DNA from: Pigoraptor vietnamica
Taxonomy: Eukaryota > Opisthokonta > Filasterea
Length of the DNA stretch: 56,985 nucleotides
Assembly: GCA_943704525.1 (NCBI GenBank)
Contig: CALSCQ010000884.1
Location: 1 to 56,985, forward strand
Direction: 5' to 3'
Positions 46,501 to 56,985 of this stretch are shown here, piece after piece; position 1 is the stretch's first letter, and every line of letters starts with the position of its first letter. Made by a program: the position numbers and the translations under genes. A model generated the notes under the pieces. The model did no database searches, was not told the origin of the DNA, and saw only the letters and a list, made by a program, of their open reading frames with translations.

Positions 46501-49500
46501 GCAGCTGCACGTGTACCGCGGGATGGAAGGGCGCCGTCTGCGACGTTCCTTGTCCGGACGGAACTTACGGGAGTGGCTGCGTGCTGACGTGCACGTGCAA
46601 CAATGGAGGAAAGTGCAACGCGGTGACGGGGATATGTAAGTGCGCGGCGGGGTGGATGGGTCCCTCCTGCGACGACGCGTGTCCCAACGGGCAGTATGGC
46701 ACGAATTGCGCCTACTCGTGCGTCTGCAAGAATGGCGGCACGTGCGATCGGGTGACCGGAGCGTGCGTGTGCGGCGACCAGTGGGACGGGTCCGCCTGCG
46801 AAGTGCCGAAGGTACCACCGAGGCCCAACGCTGTCGTGTTGTCGATGTCCTCTCGCGTGATTGAGCTGCGGCTTTTTGGCGCGAACGACACGGCGGCGCG
46901 TGGGCTGCTGTACGAGATTGAGCGCATTGGATGTCCGCTCGTGGAGACTGTGATGGTGCGTATGTGCGTGCCTGCGTGATTGTGCACGTGTGCGTGCGCG
47001 TGCGTGGACAGGAATGTGCATGGGCATGTCTGTGTGTGTGCGTGTGCCTACGTGTGTGCGTATCGTGCGTGCGTGCGTGTGTGTTTGTGTGTGTGTGTGT
47101 ATAGAGTGGTGCGCTCACGGGTGTCCATTGTTCCTCACACCCAAACCCCTCTTACTCTTCACGCAGATGAACGGCACTTCCCTTGCGACCGGCATCTTCA
47201 ACGACAGCCGCAGCCTCCAGCGCAACCAGCGTTACGCCTACTCCATCCGCGCTTACAACCTAAACGACCCCACATTCCACACGGTCTCCCCGGCAATCAC
47301 GCTTCCCTTTGTCACCGCGAGCGGCGTCGACCGTCCGGACAGGCCCTCCTCGCTCATCGCCGTTCCCACGCTCGACACGGTCAACGGCGTCTCCGCAGTG
47401 CGCCTCTCGTGGGTGTCGGACGACTCGAGCGGGCCCATTCTCTCCACGCGCATCCTGCGGAGCGACAACGTGTCGGTGCTTATATCGCAGGACGGGTCGT
47501 ACGTCGACGTCAACGTACAGCCGAAGTGGACGTACACGTACACGGTGTGGAGCAGAAATCCGTACGGCGAATCGGACCCGAGCCTGAACGTCACCGTCGT
47601 TACTCTGGACATTACAACCTTCGGCAACACGGCCCCTTACGTCACGACTTCGACTACGTCCGCGGGAGCCATCGCGGGTGCGGTCGTGGCGAGTATAGTC
47701 GGTGCTGTCGCTGTCGTTTTGGGCGTGCTCTACGTGCGACGGCGAAAGCGAATGGCGGAGAAGGAGGCCATCGCGCGCAGCGAACTCGCCCTCATCGACA
47801 CGGTCGTGCGGAGGCCGGAGATTGTGGACCTGGAGGTGGCGAGCGACCGCGTTCGCACGCACGCGCGGATCGGCGAGGGAGAGTTTGGGGAAGTGTTTCG
47901 CGGCGAAATGGAGGACATGACCGGCGCGCGGAAGGCCGTCGCCCTCAAGACGTTTAAGGTGTCGCCGCTTGCGCCGGTGGACGCGCTTCGCTCGGCACGC
48001 AGCGCGTTTATGGCCGAAATTGACTTGATGCGCACTGTGCCTGCGCACCAAAACGTGGTCAAGCTGCTCGGCGTTGTGACGCAGGTGTGTTTTCGCTTGT
48101 GTGTCTGCTGCGTTGCACTGCGAGCACTTCCTTCTCTCTCAGCCTCTAACCTTGAGTCTACTGTGGGTTTAACCGAGTGCTGCGTTGCATTGTGAGCAGC
48201 GCTTCCTTTTGCGACTCCTATAACCTTTGAGCTTGAGTCTAAAATGCGCTTGTGTTGTGTGTCATATACTTGTTTGAAACTCAAGCCTTTGGACTTCAGT
48301 CTGCGTGTAACAAAATGGCGCACGCTCATGCATGTATCTCGACCCACAGAGCGAGCCCAACTGCATGATCCTTGAGTTTGCGGCTCACGGCGATCTCAAG
48401 GGCTATCTCGGCAAGTCGAGCGAGAAGGAGCTCGGTGCAGCCGATCTCTTGTGCTTTGCGCTGGACGTGGCGCGCGGAATGGAACACCTCACGAAGTGCC
48501 AGATCGTGCACAGGTGTGTGTGTGTGTGCGCGCGTGTGTGTGTACGTGTACGTGTGTGTGTGTGTGTGCGTGTGTGTGTGTGCGTGTGTGTGTGTGTGCG
48601 TGTGTATATGTGTGTGCGCCCGCTTGTGTGTGTGTGCGTGAATGTGTAGAGTAGCAGAGATGAAATATACCAATGTGTGTTATTAACAACGCTGTGCCCT
48701 TTATCAGAGACCTTGCGGCTCGCAACTGCATGGTGTTCGCGGGCCCCCGTCCCCCAAATAAGGAAGAAGCGCGCTGGTCGCTTAGCCCAAAGGGGCAAGT
48801 CATTATCAAGGTCGCCGATTTTGGCCTTTCGAGGGACACGAGCGCGGGGGTGGGCTGCCGTTTGTGTCACTCTGTCCCATCATACTCTTATCTCTTGCGC
48901 TCTCTCTATGATTTGGGCTGATTTGAGACATCTCGTGTTGGTCGCGGGAATGTGTTCCGTTTTCTTATGCGTGCAAATGGACTCACCGAGTGCTCCAATG
49001 CGCAATCGTGTCTATTCGCACGTCGCGCGTGCAGGATTACTACAACGCCAAGACTCGCCGTATGCTGCCGGTCAAGTGGATGGCGCCAGAGTCGCTCGAA
49101 AAGCGGGTCTTTACTCACGCGTCAGGTGTGTATTCCATGTGCGCACGAGTGCGTCTCTTGTTGGCGCGCGCACTCACAGAAATACGCATAAGACAGCGTA
49201 CACACAGTCGTTAAACACACGCGCATCTCTATAGTTGAAATCTCTCGCCGCCCTGAGTTTGCCCATCTCGTGTTCTAATTCTCCAGCCACGTGCTACCGC
49301 TGACAACCGCACACCCTGCGCAGACGTGTGGTCCTTTGGCGTTGTTCTGTGGGAGTGCTTCAGCTGGGGCGCAAAGCCCTACCCCGGCGTCGAGAACCAC
49401 GCCGTTCTCGAATACCTCCGCGAGAACAACCGCATGGCCTGCCCCCCGATGTGCCCGCAAAACGCCTACGCACTCATGGAGATGTGCTGGCGGCGCCTCC

Positions 49501-49706
49501 CGGAAACGCGCCCGCAGTTCTCGCAGATCGTTCTCCAGCTGCGGCGAATTCTGAGCGGCGGGGAGCGGACGTTGTCCGTGTCGTCCGGACAGGAAGAGGC
49601 CGAGGCTGTCGCGGGCGCGGTTGCGGCTGCTGCCGAGTCGTCGATTGCGAGCCCTTACATTGAGACCATTCCGGAGTCTGTTGCGTCGGTGTCGTACATG
49701 AACTGA
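43261..49706 (+). CDS. Receptor tyrosine kinase with LRR, EGF-like and FN3 ectodomain
   Basis: Type I membrane receptor kinase of about 1,114 aa. Fifteen exons: 43261-43424, 43695-43766, 44119-44190, 44480-44551, 44719-44790, 44973-45038, 45268-45339, 45554-45625, 45836-45910, 46046-46955, 47167-48084, 48350-48513, 48708-48849, 49035-49125, 49324-49706. A signal peptide and a Cys cap (CPSACSC) are followed by eight LRRs, one per exon (for example [20 protein letters not shown]). Then come laminin/MEGF-type EGF repeats (repeated [18 protein letters not shown]), an FN3-like region ([19 protein letters not shown]) and a TM helix (about 713-738). The kinase has [62 protein letters not shown] and the final RP Arg ([10 protein letters not shown]). 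HRDLAARN and PVKWMAPE identify a tyrosine kinase with all catalytic residues. The tail ends in SYMN. The ligand is unknown. Confidence 0.92.
43497..43590 (+). repeat. (GT)n array in RTK intron 1
   Basis: About 90 bp of nearly pure GT repeat, beginning shortly after the donor at 43425. Confidence 0.95.
45352..45413 (+). repeat. Two-copy tandem repeat in an RTK intron
   Basis: A unit of about 29 bp containing AGGGCATCGGCACACGGAAT is present twice in succession between LRR exons 7 and 8. Confidence 0.85.
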
Positions 49707-49983
49707 GCGTACGGCTGCTAGTTTGGTACGACTGGCACCCACACACGCTGTGGATAAATCGGAAATAACGACACATTTCCGTGCGAAAGTAGGGTTCGAT
49801 TGGCGACATGCACCAGCCAAGGGCCAACACGCAACCGTGTGTGAGATTGCAGTGAAAGTAGGGTGTCGCTGAATTGTCTCCACGCATACGCACTAAGGAA
49901 GCAACGCGCAAGTGTGTGCGCAGATTGACGTCGTAAATTTAGAGAAACGCATTCATTTTCTTCCATAGAAAAGTTAACGTTGA
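49707..49983. other. Convergent spacer between RTK and SMARCAL1
   Basis: About 280 bp between two facing stop codons. It should contain both polyadenylation regions; no canonical AATAAA was found on either strand. Confidence 0.5.
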
Positions 49984-52486
49984 CTATAGCGGTGCCCGCC
50001 CGCCCTCCATGCACGCACGCTTGTACGGGTTGCGCACAGCCGTCACTGCCTCTGCCGATCGCGCGTCCCCAGCGCTGCCTTCCGAGCCTGCTTTGCCACA
50101 CACCGCCGCATCCGCACCATCGTTGCACAGTCGTCTTTTCCGACGGTACGGATTCTCCGACGCTTCCTCGTCACCCGCGCTGCGCGCAGCGGCGCCGGCG
50201 AGCGGCAATTGCGCGGCCGAGTTGGCGACCGCGTTTCCCGCCGGCGGCACGTCGGATACGAGAGCGGACCGCTTGTACGGATTGGCGCCTTCTGCAGTTG
50301 CGCCCGCACGTGGGCTCGGCACAGCGCTTGTGGCGCTGTGAGGTCCACCACTCTCTGCGACTCGAGCTTCCAATTTTGCCGGCGATGGCGTCGAATCCTT
50401 GCGGCCGAGGCTGGGCGACTTGTAAGGGTTGAACGAAGGTGGGAGTTTGCGGTGCGGTTCGTCCGGGCGCTTTTCCGCACCCGCGAGTGATGTTGAATGG
50501 AGTGTGTGGGTCACGGGGGCGGGAGGGGTATGCTTGTAGGGATTCGCGCCTGTTACAATGCGAGAGACCACACGTTAGAGCTACGTTGAAGCGACGACAA
50601 TGCTCATGCCTCGGCGTGCGTTAAATTAAACGGGGCATTCCATAACGTGCTGGAAGAAAATACACAATAATAATGTGGTCGGCCTCGCTCACCTGCTGAC
50701 CCTGATGCAAGCGACGGCGATATCGACTGAGCGGGTGCGGGCGCACGCGTCACTCCATGCGGAGGATTCGCGACTAATGCACCTCCTTGAGGGCCACTGA
50801 CGGGGCTGTGGTGGATAGCGACGGTAGTCCCGTGCGCGTGCGAATGCGGAGCGGGCGTTGCTGCGGCTGTCGCGACAGGTGTGGACTGACGGAGCGCGGG
50901 CGGCAAAGCGGGCGAGAGTGCCTTCGTTGCGTCTGCGCTGCGGACGTTCTCCACTGGCGGCGCAGTACCAGCGATGCTGTTCGCTGGTCGCGGGGCGGCC
51001 ACCGTCGGCGAGTCACTTGCACTTGAAGCCGTGACACCGACCGCTGGGACAGGTCGCTCCGAGAACGACGCGGGCACCACCACACTCTCGGACTTGCCAA
51101 CGGCCGCTGCCTCCGCCGTGCCAGGGACCAAAGGAGGAGCCGAAGTCGCCCTATCCGTAGAAGGGCCGTCGAACGTAAACCCCGCCGACTCAAACGCGAG
51201 GAGGGCTCTGTTGGAGCGGTAGAGGGACTTGTCGGCGCCGTCGTCGAGCGCTGGACCGCCCGTGAGGCCGCACTTCCCGAGGACGTCCAGCTTGGCCTTC
51301 AGCATCGGCCAGATGACGTCATCCACGGTGCCCTTGGCGAGGAGGTAGTGGACACTCACGTCGCTCTCTTGACCGATGCGGTGCACGCGATCCTCCGCCT
51401 GCGCGCGCATGACGAAAGGGGTTGAGAGAGCAGCATTGAGAAACAGACAATGTCATTGACACGTACGTCATGATGGTACCTCGTAATGCATTCGGCTACA
51501 GTCGAGGGCACAAGGCACGCGCACATGTCCACATTCGAACACGCACACCTGGGACTCAGGGACCACAAGACACGGCACGAGCACACAAATGTCCACAGTG
51601 GAACACGCACCTGCAGCAGCACGCCAGGATTCCAAAAGAGCTCGGCAAAGAGAACGAGTGCGGCGGCCGTGAGTGTAAGCCCCGCGTTCGCCGCCGTGAT
51701 TGAAAGAACAGCGACGCGGACAGTTGCATCGGACTGGAACCTGTGCGAAGGGCAAAGAGACAACCCCGTTAGAGCTGCGCAAGGACTGAGGCACGTAGGA
51801 GCACCTCTTCTGCAAGACAACGATAACTCGCCTGTCGCACGCCTCCTGTCGCTTCTCGGGGTGCGTCGATCCGTCGATGCGAATGTAGCCGACGTGTTTT
51901 CTGCGGGTCAAGGGGAACGAGATGGAGGGGTTGTAACGACCGATGCATATGGGCAGAAGACATTGTCGGATGTGCTCGTCCACGTATACACACAGTCGCA
52001 AAAAAAAAAAAACACGAGTGCAGGCACCCGAAGGAAAGTGAAAACGCATCCGACAGCACACTCGACACACGCAACGACGCCGCGCGTGCGACCCACTTTT
52101 CGAGCATCGATTCGATGGCGTCCAGCATGTCCCGGTGGTGCGCAAAGACAAGGAACTTGTATACGCCCTCGAGAAGGTCCGCGATGTACTCACACACACC
52201 GGCGCGCTTTGCCGCTGACGTGTCGGCGTAGAGCTCCAGCTGCGCGCAACAAGCGCCAGCATGTGGGTCAGAGAGACGAGTACTGGCAAAACAACTGAAC
52301 GCGGAATGCCCGTTGCGAGCACGAGTAACAACATAGATGTGCAACACTAAGCCGATGATGATTCACACCGATGGAAAAGGTAGTTCAACTAATGTGACTC
52401 ACACACATGCCATGCGCGCGCCCATACGCACACACGCAGACGCACGCACAACCCGCCACACACACACACACAAGCCCCGCCACACA

Positions 52487-52535
<49 letters not shown>

Positions 52536-55500
52536 GCCCACCGCACACACACACACACATACACACGCACCACGCACAAGCCCCACCCACACACAGCAAA
52601 CACACACACACACACCCGGCGCACTCACCTGCATCTTCTTCCGCACCGACTCGTCCTTCTGCGCCGACATGCTCTCGATCCCCTTCGAAATGCTCTTGAC
52701 GGCGCTCATCGAAGCGGACAGGTACACCTGCTTGCGCCCCTTGGCGGGAAGCTCCGAGAGCACCTCCGACTTGAGGCGACGTATCATGACCGTCTCCCGA
52801 AGCACGAGCGAGAGCTCGGCAAGGTTGCTAGCGCCGGAGAAATCCCATCCAAAGTTGTTGCGCACGCCCGCGCAATAGCTGCGAGGGGAGGCGCAGAGTG
52901 AGCGCAAAGCTAAGGGCCCCAGTGTAACGTCAACAACATGTGATGGTAGTGAATAGTACACTTGCGTACGGAGGCCATAGGGCAACACACAACAAAGAAA
53001 TGGCACAACGGCACTGAGCAAGGCAGTCAAATGCGTGGAAACCACATCGGTCTCAACGGGAAATTGCGCTTCGGGTCAGCTCAAGGCATTGACGGTTGTC
53101 CATCGACTCCTTGAGAAAGAGAAGAAAAGGTCGTCCCGTGCGGCACTCACCGCACACCAAACTCGTGCGCCGACGGAAAGAGGGACGGACGCACGGCGGT
53201 GACCTGCGTGTACAGCTCGATGGGCCGTGACAGCGCCGGTGTGCCGGAGAGGAGAATGGCGCGCGTTGCCTTTCGCAGCAGCGGCACAATCGTCTTTGTC
53301 CGCGCCGCCTTTTGATTCTTGAGAAAGTGGCTCTCGTCCTGCGGCAGAGCGCCAGGCATGGGAGCGTGTAAATTCCTGTGCGTGTGTATGTGTGTCTATG
53401 TGCGCCGCGTACGTGTGCGCATGTGCTTATGTGTAAAACGTGGTGCGTGTGGGTAAATCGCGCGTGCATGCGTGCATGATGGCCACACAGCCGTGTCCAC
53501 ACGGTGCAAAGCAGAACACCCACCGCAATGATGACGTGAAAGCGCATTTCCGCGAGCTGTTCGTGCATTCGCGCGGCCAAATCGTAGCTGAAAATGAACA
53601 CGTCGTGCGATTGTCGCGAGAAGGTGTCCTTCGCCGACATCACCGTGAGGATGCGGTCGGGGTCGACGCTTGATGGGAGCCACCGACGAATGGCCTGTGT
53701 TCACGCGGAAGTAACAGAATAAATCAAACCGTGGTTATACGCGTCCGGCCCTACAACCGGCGGGGCACTGCACTCATCATATATACACGGACGCGCACGC
53801 ACGCACGCCCTGACACGTGCCCACAGACGCCCGTTCATACACTCATGCATACAGGAGCTCACTGTTCCGCACATATACCCGGCACACCGGCACGCACCTC
53901 TGCCCACGTGAGCCGCACGGACGATGGCGTGATGATGAGAAGCGGCCACTCTGCGCGGTAGAAGGCAGCCACGCAAATGGCCTGGACTGTCTTGCCCTGC
54001 AATAGAAATGGCGACAAATGGGATTGCACGTCGAATGGACTCACTTTCTTCGTGTGTGTTTGTGCCCGCTCTGCACGTGCGGGGCTGGCGGACAAAACGG
54101 GGACCCACCAGACCCATGTCATCGGCGATGAGCACGCGCCCTTGTTGTCGAATGGCAAATCTGCGCGACAAACAGAAGTCAGCTCGCTCACAAGGTGAAG
54201 GGTGGGGTAGGAGGGAGGAGAAGGAAGAAACGGAGTGGGAAACAAGCGATGCACACCACAGTTACCATGTAACACACATCCACGCGAGTTCCAAACAACA
54301 GGACGCATGGTTCAACGGCGCGCAATCACCCACTCGACGCCCTGCTTCTGGAACGGCTTGAGAGCTGACACAAGCGTCGAGTCAATGGACGTCAGCCGCG
54401 GCGCCACTTGTGCCGCTGCGATCGGCCGCTCTGCAAACAGCGCCTGCACGACGGTTGCGGGGATCGTCTCGACCTCAACGCCCTCCGTCTCCTCGCGAAG
54501 GAGTCGTTCTGCGCATAAGAGTTGTTCGACCCATTCTGGTGACTCGTGGCAATAGGACTCTTTAAAAGGCAAAAGGACGCTTGTGCGTAGTCACAGAGTT
54601 CGTGGAGGTTGTTTAGGGGGGCGATAAGAGGTGTGCGCGCACACAAAATGGGCGACGGAGCATGAACATGCAAGCAGAGAGAAACGGGCGGCCACTCACT
54701 TAGCGAGGCATAGTGTTCCGCGGGGAATGTCCAGGCGCGCAAGTCCTTCTCTGCACAACAATTGCACGCACGTCACGTTTTTTGTATCATATCAGTCGCG
54801 GCTGTGGTGCTGCATGCATCTATATATACGACGCATTCACTCGAGGATTAACGAACGGAACCTACACACACCCATGCACTCGCAATAAAAAAAAGAAGCT
54901 CAAGCGGTACACGCCACGCACGCGCGCGTACGCACACTCACAAACTCTCGCTCACGCACACACACAAAGACACTGACGCACTAGTTACCCACCAAACCGG
55001 CCTCCAGGAATTTGCCCGTACACCTCGTTGAGAACTCTATTGAACGGCGCGTGCGCCGCAAAGCGCGTTCGCGAGAGAAGCTCAAACTTGACCTGGGCAA
55101 ACGGACACACCGTCCACTTCTTGCGTGCAACGGCGCTGGGAGGTCCTGTGACCACCGGGCACACGGGTGCACCTGTGGTATATCGAGGAATTGGCAATAC
55201 GTGTGGGTGAGTTTTTTAAGCAGAAGCCATATTTCGTGTAACTAGAACAACATGGAGAGATCTCACGCGCGCGCACACGAATATCGCACAAAAGATATCA
55301 AGTCGCACAATGCCCTGCGTCACCCTCAGCGCACTCGCAACGCGCAACGAACGGTCACGCGCCCGTGACAGGTCGAGTGCTAACAGAGAGAAAAGCCTCT
55401 TGCATACCCCTACAAACCGCATTATCTCCACTCATAATACGACGCTTCAGCAACAACTCTCCCTTCACACTTCACTGTTAACAATGTACGCAACCCACAC

Positions 55501-55738
55501 AAGCGCCACACGCACCTGACACGAGGTCATGTCCCACTGTGCCCAGCCTGACGACAGTCGCGCTCTGCCCATCGAAAGCCACTTGCTGCTTCTGCGCCAC
55601 AGCGCCGTTTGCGCACGCAAGAGCCTCCGCGCGTCGTCGCTGCTCGAGCCTCTCGAGGGCGGCGCGGCGCTTCTCCTCGATGATTCGCGCCTGTTCGTCC
55701 GAGAGCCCAACAGGGGCAGCCGCACCGGTGGGCTCCAT
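49984..55738 (-). CDS. SMARCAL1: SMARCAL1-type annealing helicase (HARP plus SNF2)
   Basis: SNF2-family ATPase that re-anneals DNA at stalled forks. Fourteen exons: 55738-55516, 55172-54993, 54750-54700, 54559-54334, 54160-54109, 53996-53898, 53694-53524, 53338-53151, 52878-52629, 52239-52097, 51900-51832, 51740-51611, 51398-50693, 50549-49984. They give about 1,017 aa. The N-terminus has a charged helix ([20 protein letters not shown]) like the RPA32-binding motif of SMARCAL1. One HARP domain spans about 80-151 (to [18 protein letters not shown]). SNF2 motifs: [46 protein letters not shown] (DESH box), [42 protein letters not shown] and [11 protein letters not shown]. The intron after exon 11 has a GC donor (ACAG|GCGAGT). 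The long low-complexity C-terminus ends with five NPYK/NPYR motifs. ZRANB3 is less likely, as no zinc finger or HNH domain is seen. Confidence 0.93.
52472..52534. repeat. (CA)n array in a SMARCAL1 intron
   Basis: CA repeat of about 60 bp, GT-rich on the gene strand, in the intron between exons 9 and 10. Confidence 0.9.
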
Positions 55739-56442
55739 TGGGTGCGTCCTTGCAAAAAGACAACACGTGAAGAGGGAATAGGGCACTACGCGTTGGTGGA
55801 GGGCCCGCGCGGGCTCATCTCAAGCTAACGACGTGCTGACGCATCGAACGGTGTAGTTTAACTCATTCTGCTGACGATGTGTTTCAAACCATCAATTGCT
55901 ATCGTACGCTTCGTTGCGCCCTTGTGTCGTGTCCATTGGCATGCTGTGCGTGGTGTTGTGTTGAAGGAATGAGACAGAGAAAAATAGGGTTGCGTGTGCT
56001 GGCTTTGGGAGCCAATTTTTTTGCCGGTGACGGAGTTGGTCTTTCGTTTGTTCAAACGTGTTACACCGTTTCGCGCGCAGGATGTCGGAATTTGAGTTCC
56101 GATCGTAAATTTGCACGGCAGTCTCTCAGTCCTTTTAACCCCGCTCCCAGGGGTACCCCTGCCCGCTCCTTTCCCTCCCAATTGCGCCCTTGTCAACTTC
56201 CTACTTCTTCGCAACTTTCGCCGCCTGTGCCTCGTCTCCTCCCGCCGGCGGCTTCGCGCGCGTACTATCCGACCGGGAACATGGCCAGCAGCTGCGTGCG
56301 CTGGGTACAGCCTTTGCGCGCAGGGTACCCTGTTGTGCGTCAAAGGGCCAGGGGCATTCAAAGTTTTTTAAGACAACATGAGCCGCAGACTGTGCACAAC
56401 CCAAAACGCCTCTAGCTAATGTACGTTGAAAGAGGCGGGCGG
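55739..56442. other. Upstream region of SMARCAL1
   Basis: This should contain the SMARCAL1 promoter and the 3' UTR of the partial gene to the right. No exon with recognisable content was found. Confidence 0.45.
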
Positions 56443-56958
56443 TTAATGGAAGACGTCGTACGCGTGTACGACGACGCTGTGGACGCGCGCGTGACAGTTC
56501 GCGTCGATCGTAGTGTCCACGAAACCTTCGAGCCACCACTGACCGTCCTTAAACGTCGGCAAGTCGAACACGTCGAAGCGCCCGTTGTTTATGCTGGAAG
56601 AGGTGCCTTGCGACGTCCCATACAGCCACTTGTCGCGATCGTCTGGGGCGCTGCCAATGTTGCTCCTGAAAGCAACTGCGCGCGGCGGTGTGCACGTGTT
56701 GGCCTGCCTGATCACGATACGGAATGTGCGGCGAGCCTTGGACGCAGCGCCGAGAAGTGGAATGAGGCCGCCTCCTTCGGTTGGTCCCCCGAACGATGTC
56801 GACGGAAAGAACGTCGGCAGCGTCACCCTCGTCCAGGGATCTCCTTTTGACTCCACCAAGTCAACGAACAGCGCGGGGGATCCTTCGGTGGTCTGGAGAG
56901 GGAACGGCGTCGCCGCACGCAGAATCTCGATAGTGTCATTCCGTGCGCCGAACGTGGA
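56443..56958 (-). CDS. Last exon of an unrecognised gene, cut by the window edge
   Basis: A terminal exon of 172 codons follows a plausible acceptor (ACACGCGCACAG at about 56959-56970) behind a GT/CA repeat, and ends in a stop at 56443. The encoded C-terminus includes RNDTIEILRAATPFPLQ, RVTLPTFFPSTSFGGP, RRTFRIVIRQANTC, GRFDVFDLPTFKDGQWWLEG and ARVHSVVVHAYDVF. The coherent mix of hydrophobic and aromatic residues suggests a folded beta-rich domain. The family is not recognised and upstream exons lie outside the window. Confidence 0.55.
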   Translation of the reverse strand, partial: STFGARNDTIEILRAATPFPLQTTEGSPALFVDLVESKGDPWTRVTLPTFFPSTSFGGPTEGGGLIPLLGAASKARRTFRIVIRQANTCTPPRAVAFRSNIGSAPDDRDKWLYGTSQGTSSSINNGRFDVFDLPTFKDGQWWLEGFVDTTIDANCHARVHSVVVHAYDVFH

Positions 56959-56985
56959 CTGTGCGCGTGTGTGTGTGTGTGTCGG

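Overview
This is eukaryotic nuclear DNA. Nearly every gene is split by GT-AG introns with consistent phase across all exons. The introns are short to medium and packed with (GT)n or (CA)n microsatellites, and coding sequence is GC-rich. A ciliary transition-zone protein (CC2D2A) points to a flagellated cell. A receptor tyrosine kinase with LRR, EGF-like and FN3 domains points towards a unicellular holozoan or other amorphean protist. The species itself is not identifiable from the sequence, and the lineage is inference.

Layout: (1) 854-7339 +, a secreted protein of about 1,655 aa with three methyltransferase-like Rossmann segments and no recognised family. (2) 7676-11133 -, two tandem intronless WD40 paralogues; the duplication carried with it a copy of the first exon of the neighbouring RecQ gene. 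(3) 11414-18559 +, a 15-exon RecQ helicase. (4) 19299-20488 +, a phi-like glutathione S-transferase with a clear TATA box. (5) 20929-22439 -, a protein of three FixL-type PAS domains. (6) 23012-31012 -, CC2D2A, 13 exons. (7) 31837-34564 -, a broken or recoded F-box family locus. (8) 34909-36324 +, an intronless ArsJ-type MFS transporter, a likely bacterial acquisition. (9) 37233-38704 +, an F-box protein. (10) 39204-39640 +, a degenerate secreted-protein ORF. (11) 40221-42015 -, a Derlin. (12) 43261-49706 +, the receptor tyrosine kinase. (13) 49984-55738 -, a SMARCAL1-type annealing helicase with a tail of five NPYK/R motifs. (14) 56443-56958 -, the last exon of an unrecognised gene cut by the window edge.

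The genes do not form an operon or one pathway. RecQ and SMARCAL1 both act on stalled replication forks, but they are about 31 kb apart and this is probably coincidence. Exon boundaries were assigned by hand from splice consensus, reading phase and homology. For each multi-exon gene the summed exon length is a multiple of three with no internal stop, which supports the models, but no transcript evidence was available.

Most attractive for follow-up: the triple methyltransferase-like secreted protein, the eukaryotic ArsJ, the NPYK-repeat tail on SMARCAL1, the kinase-less triple FixL-type PAS protein, the WD40/RecQ-exon duplication, and two introns with GCGAGT (GC-AG) donors.
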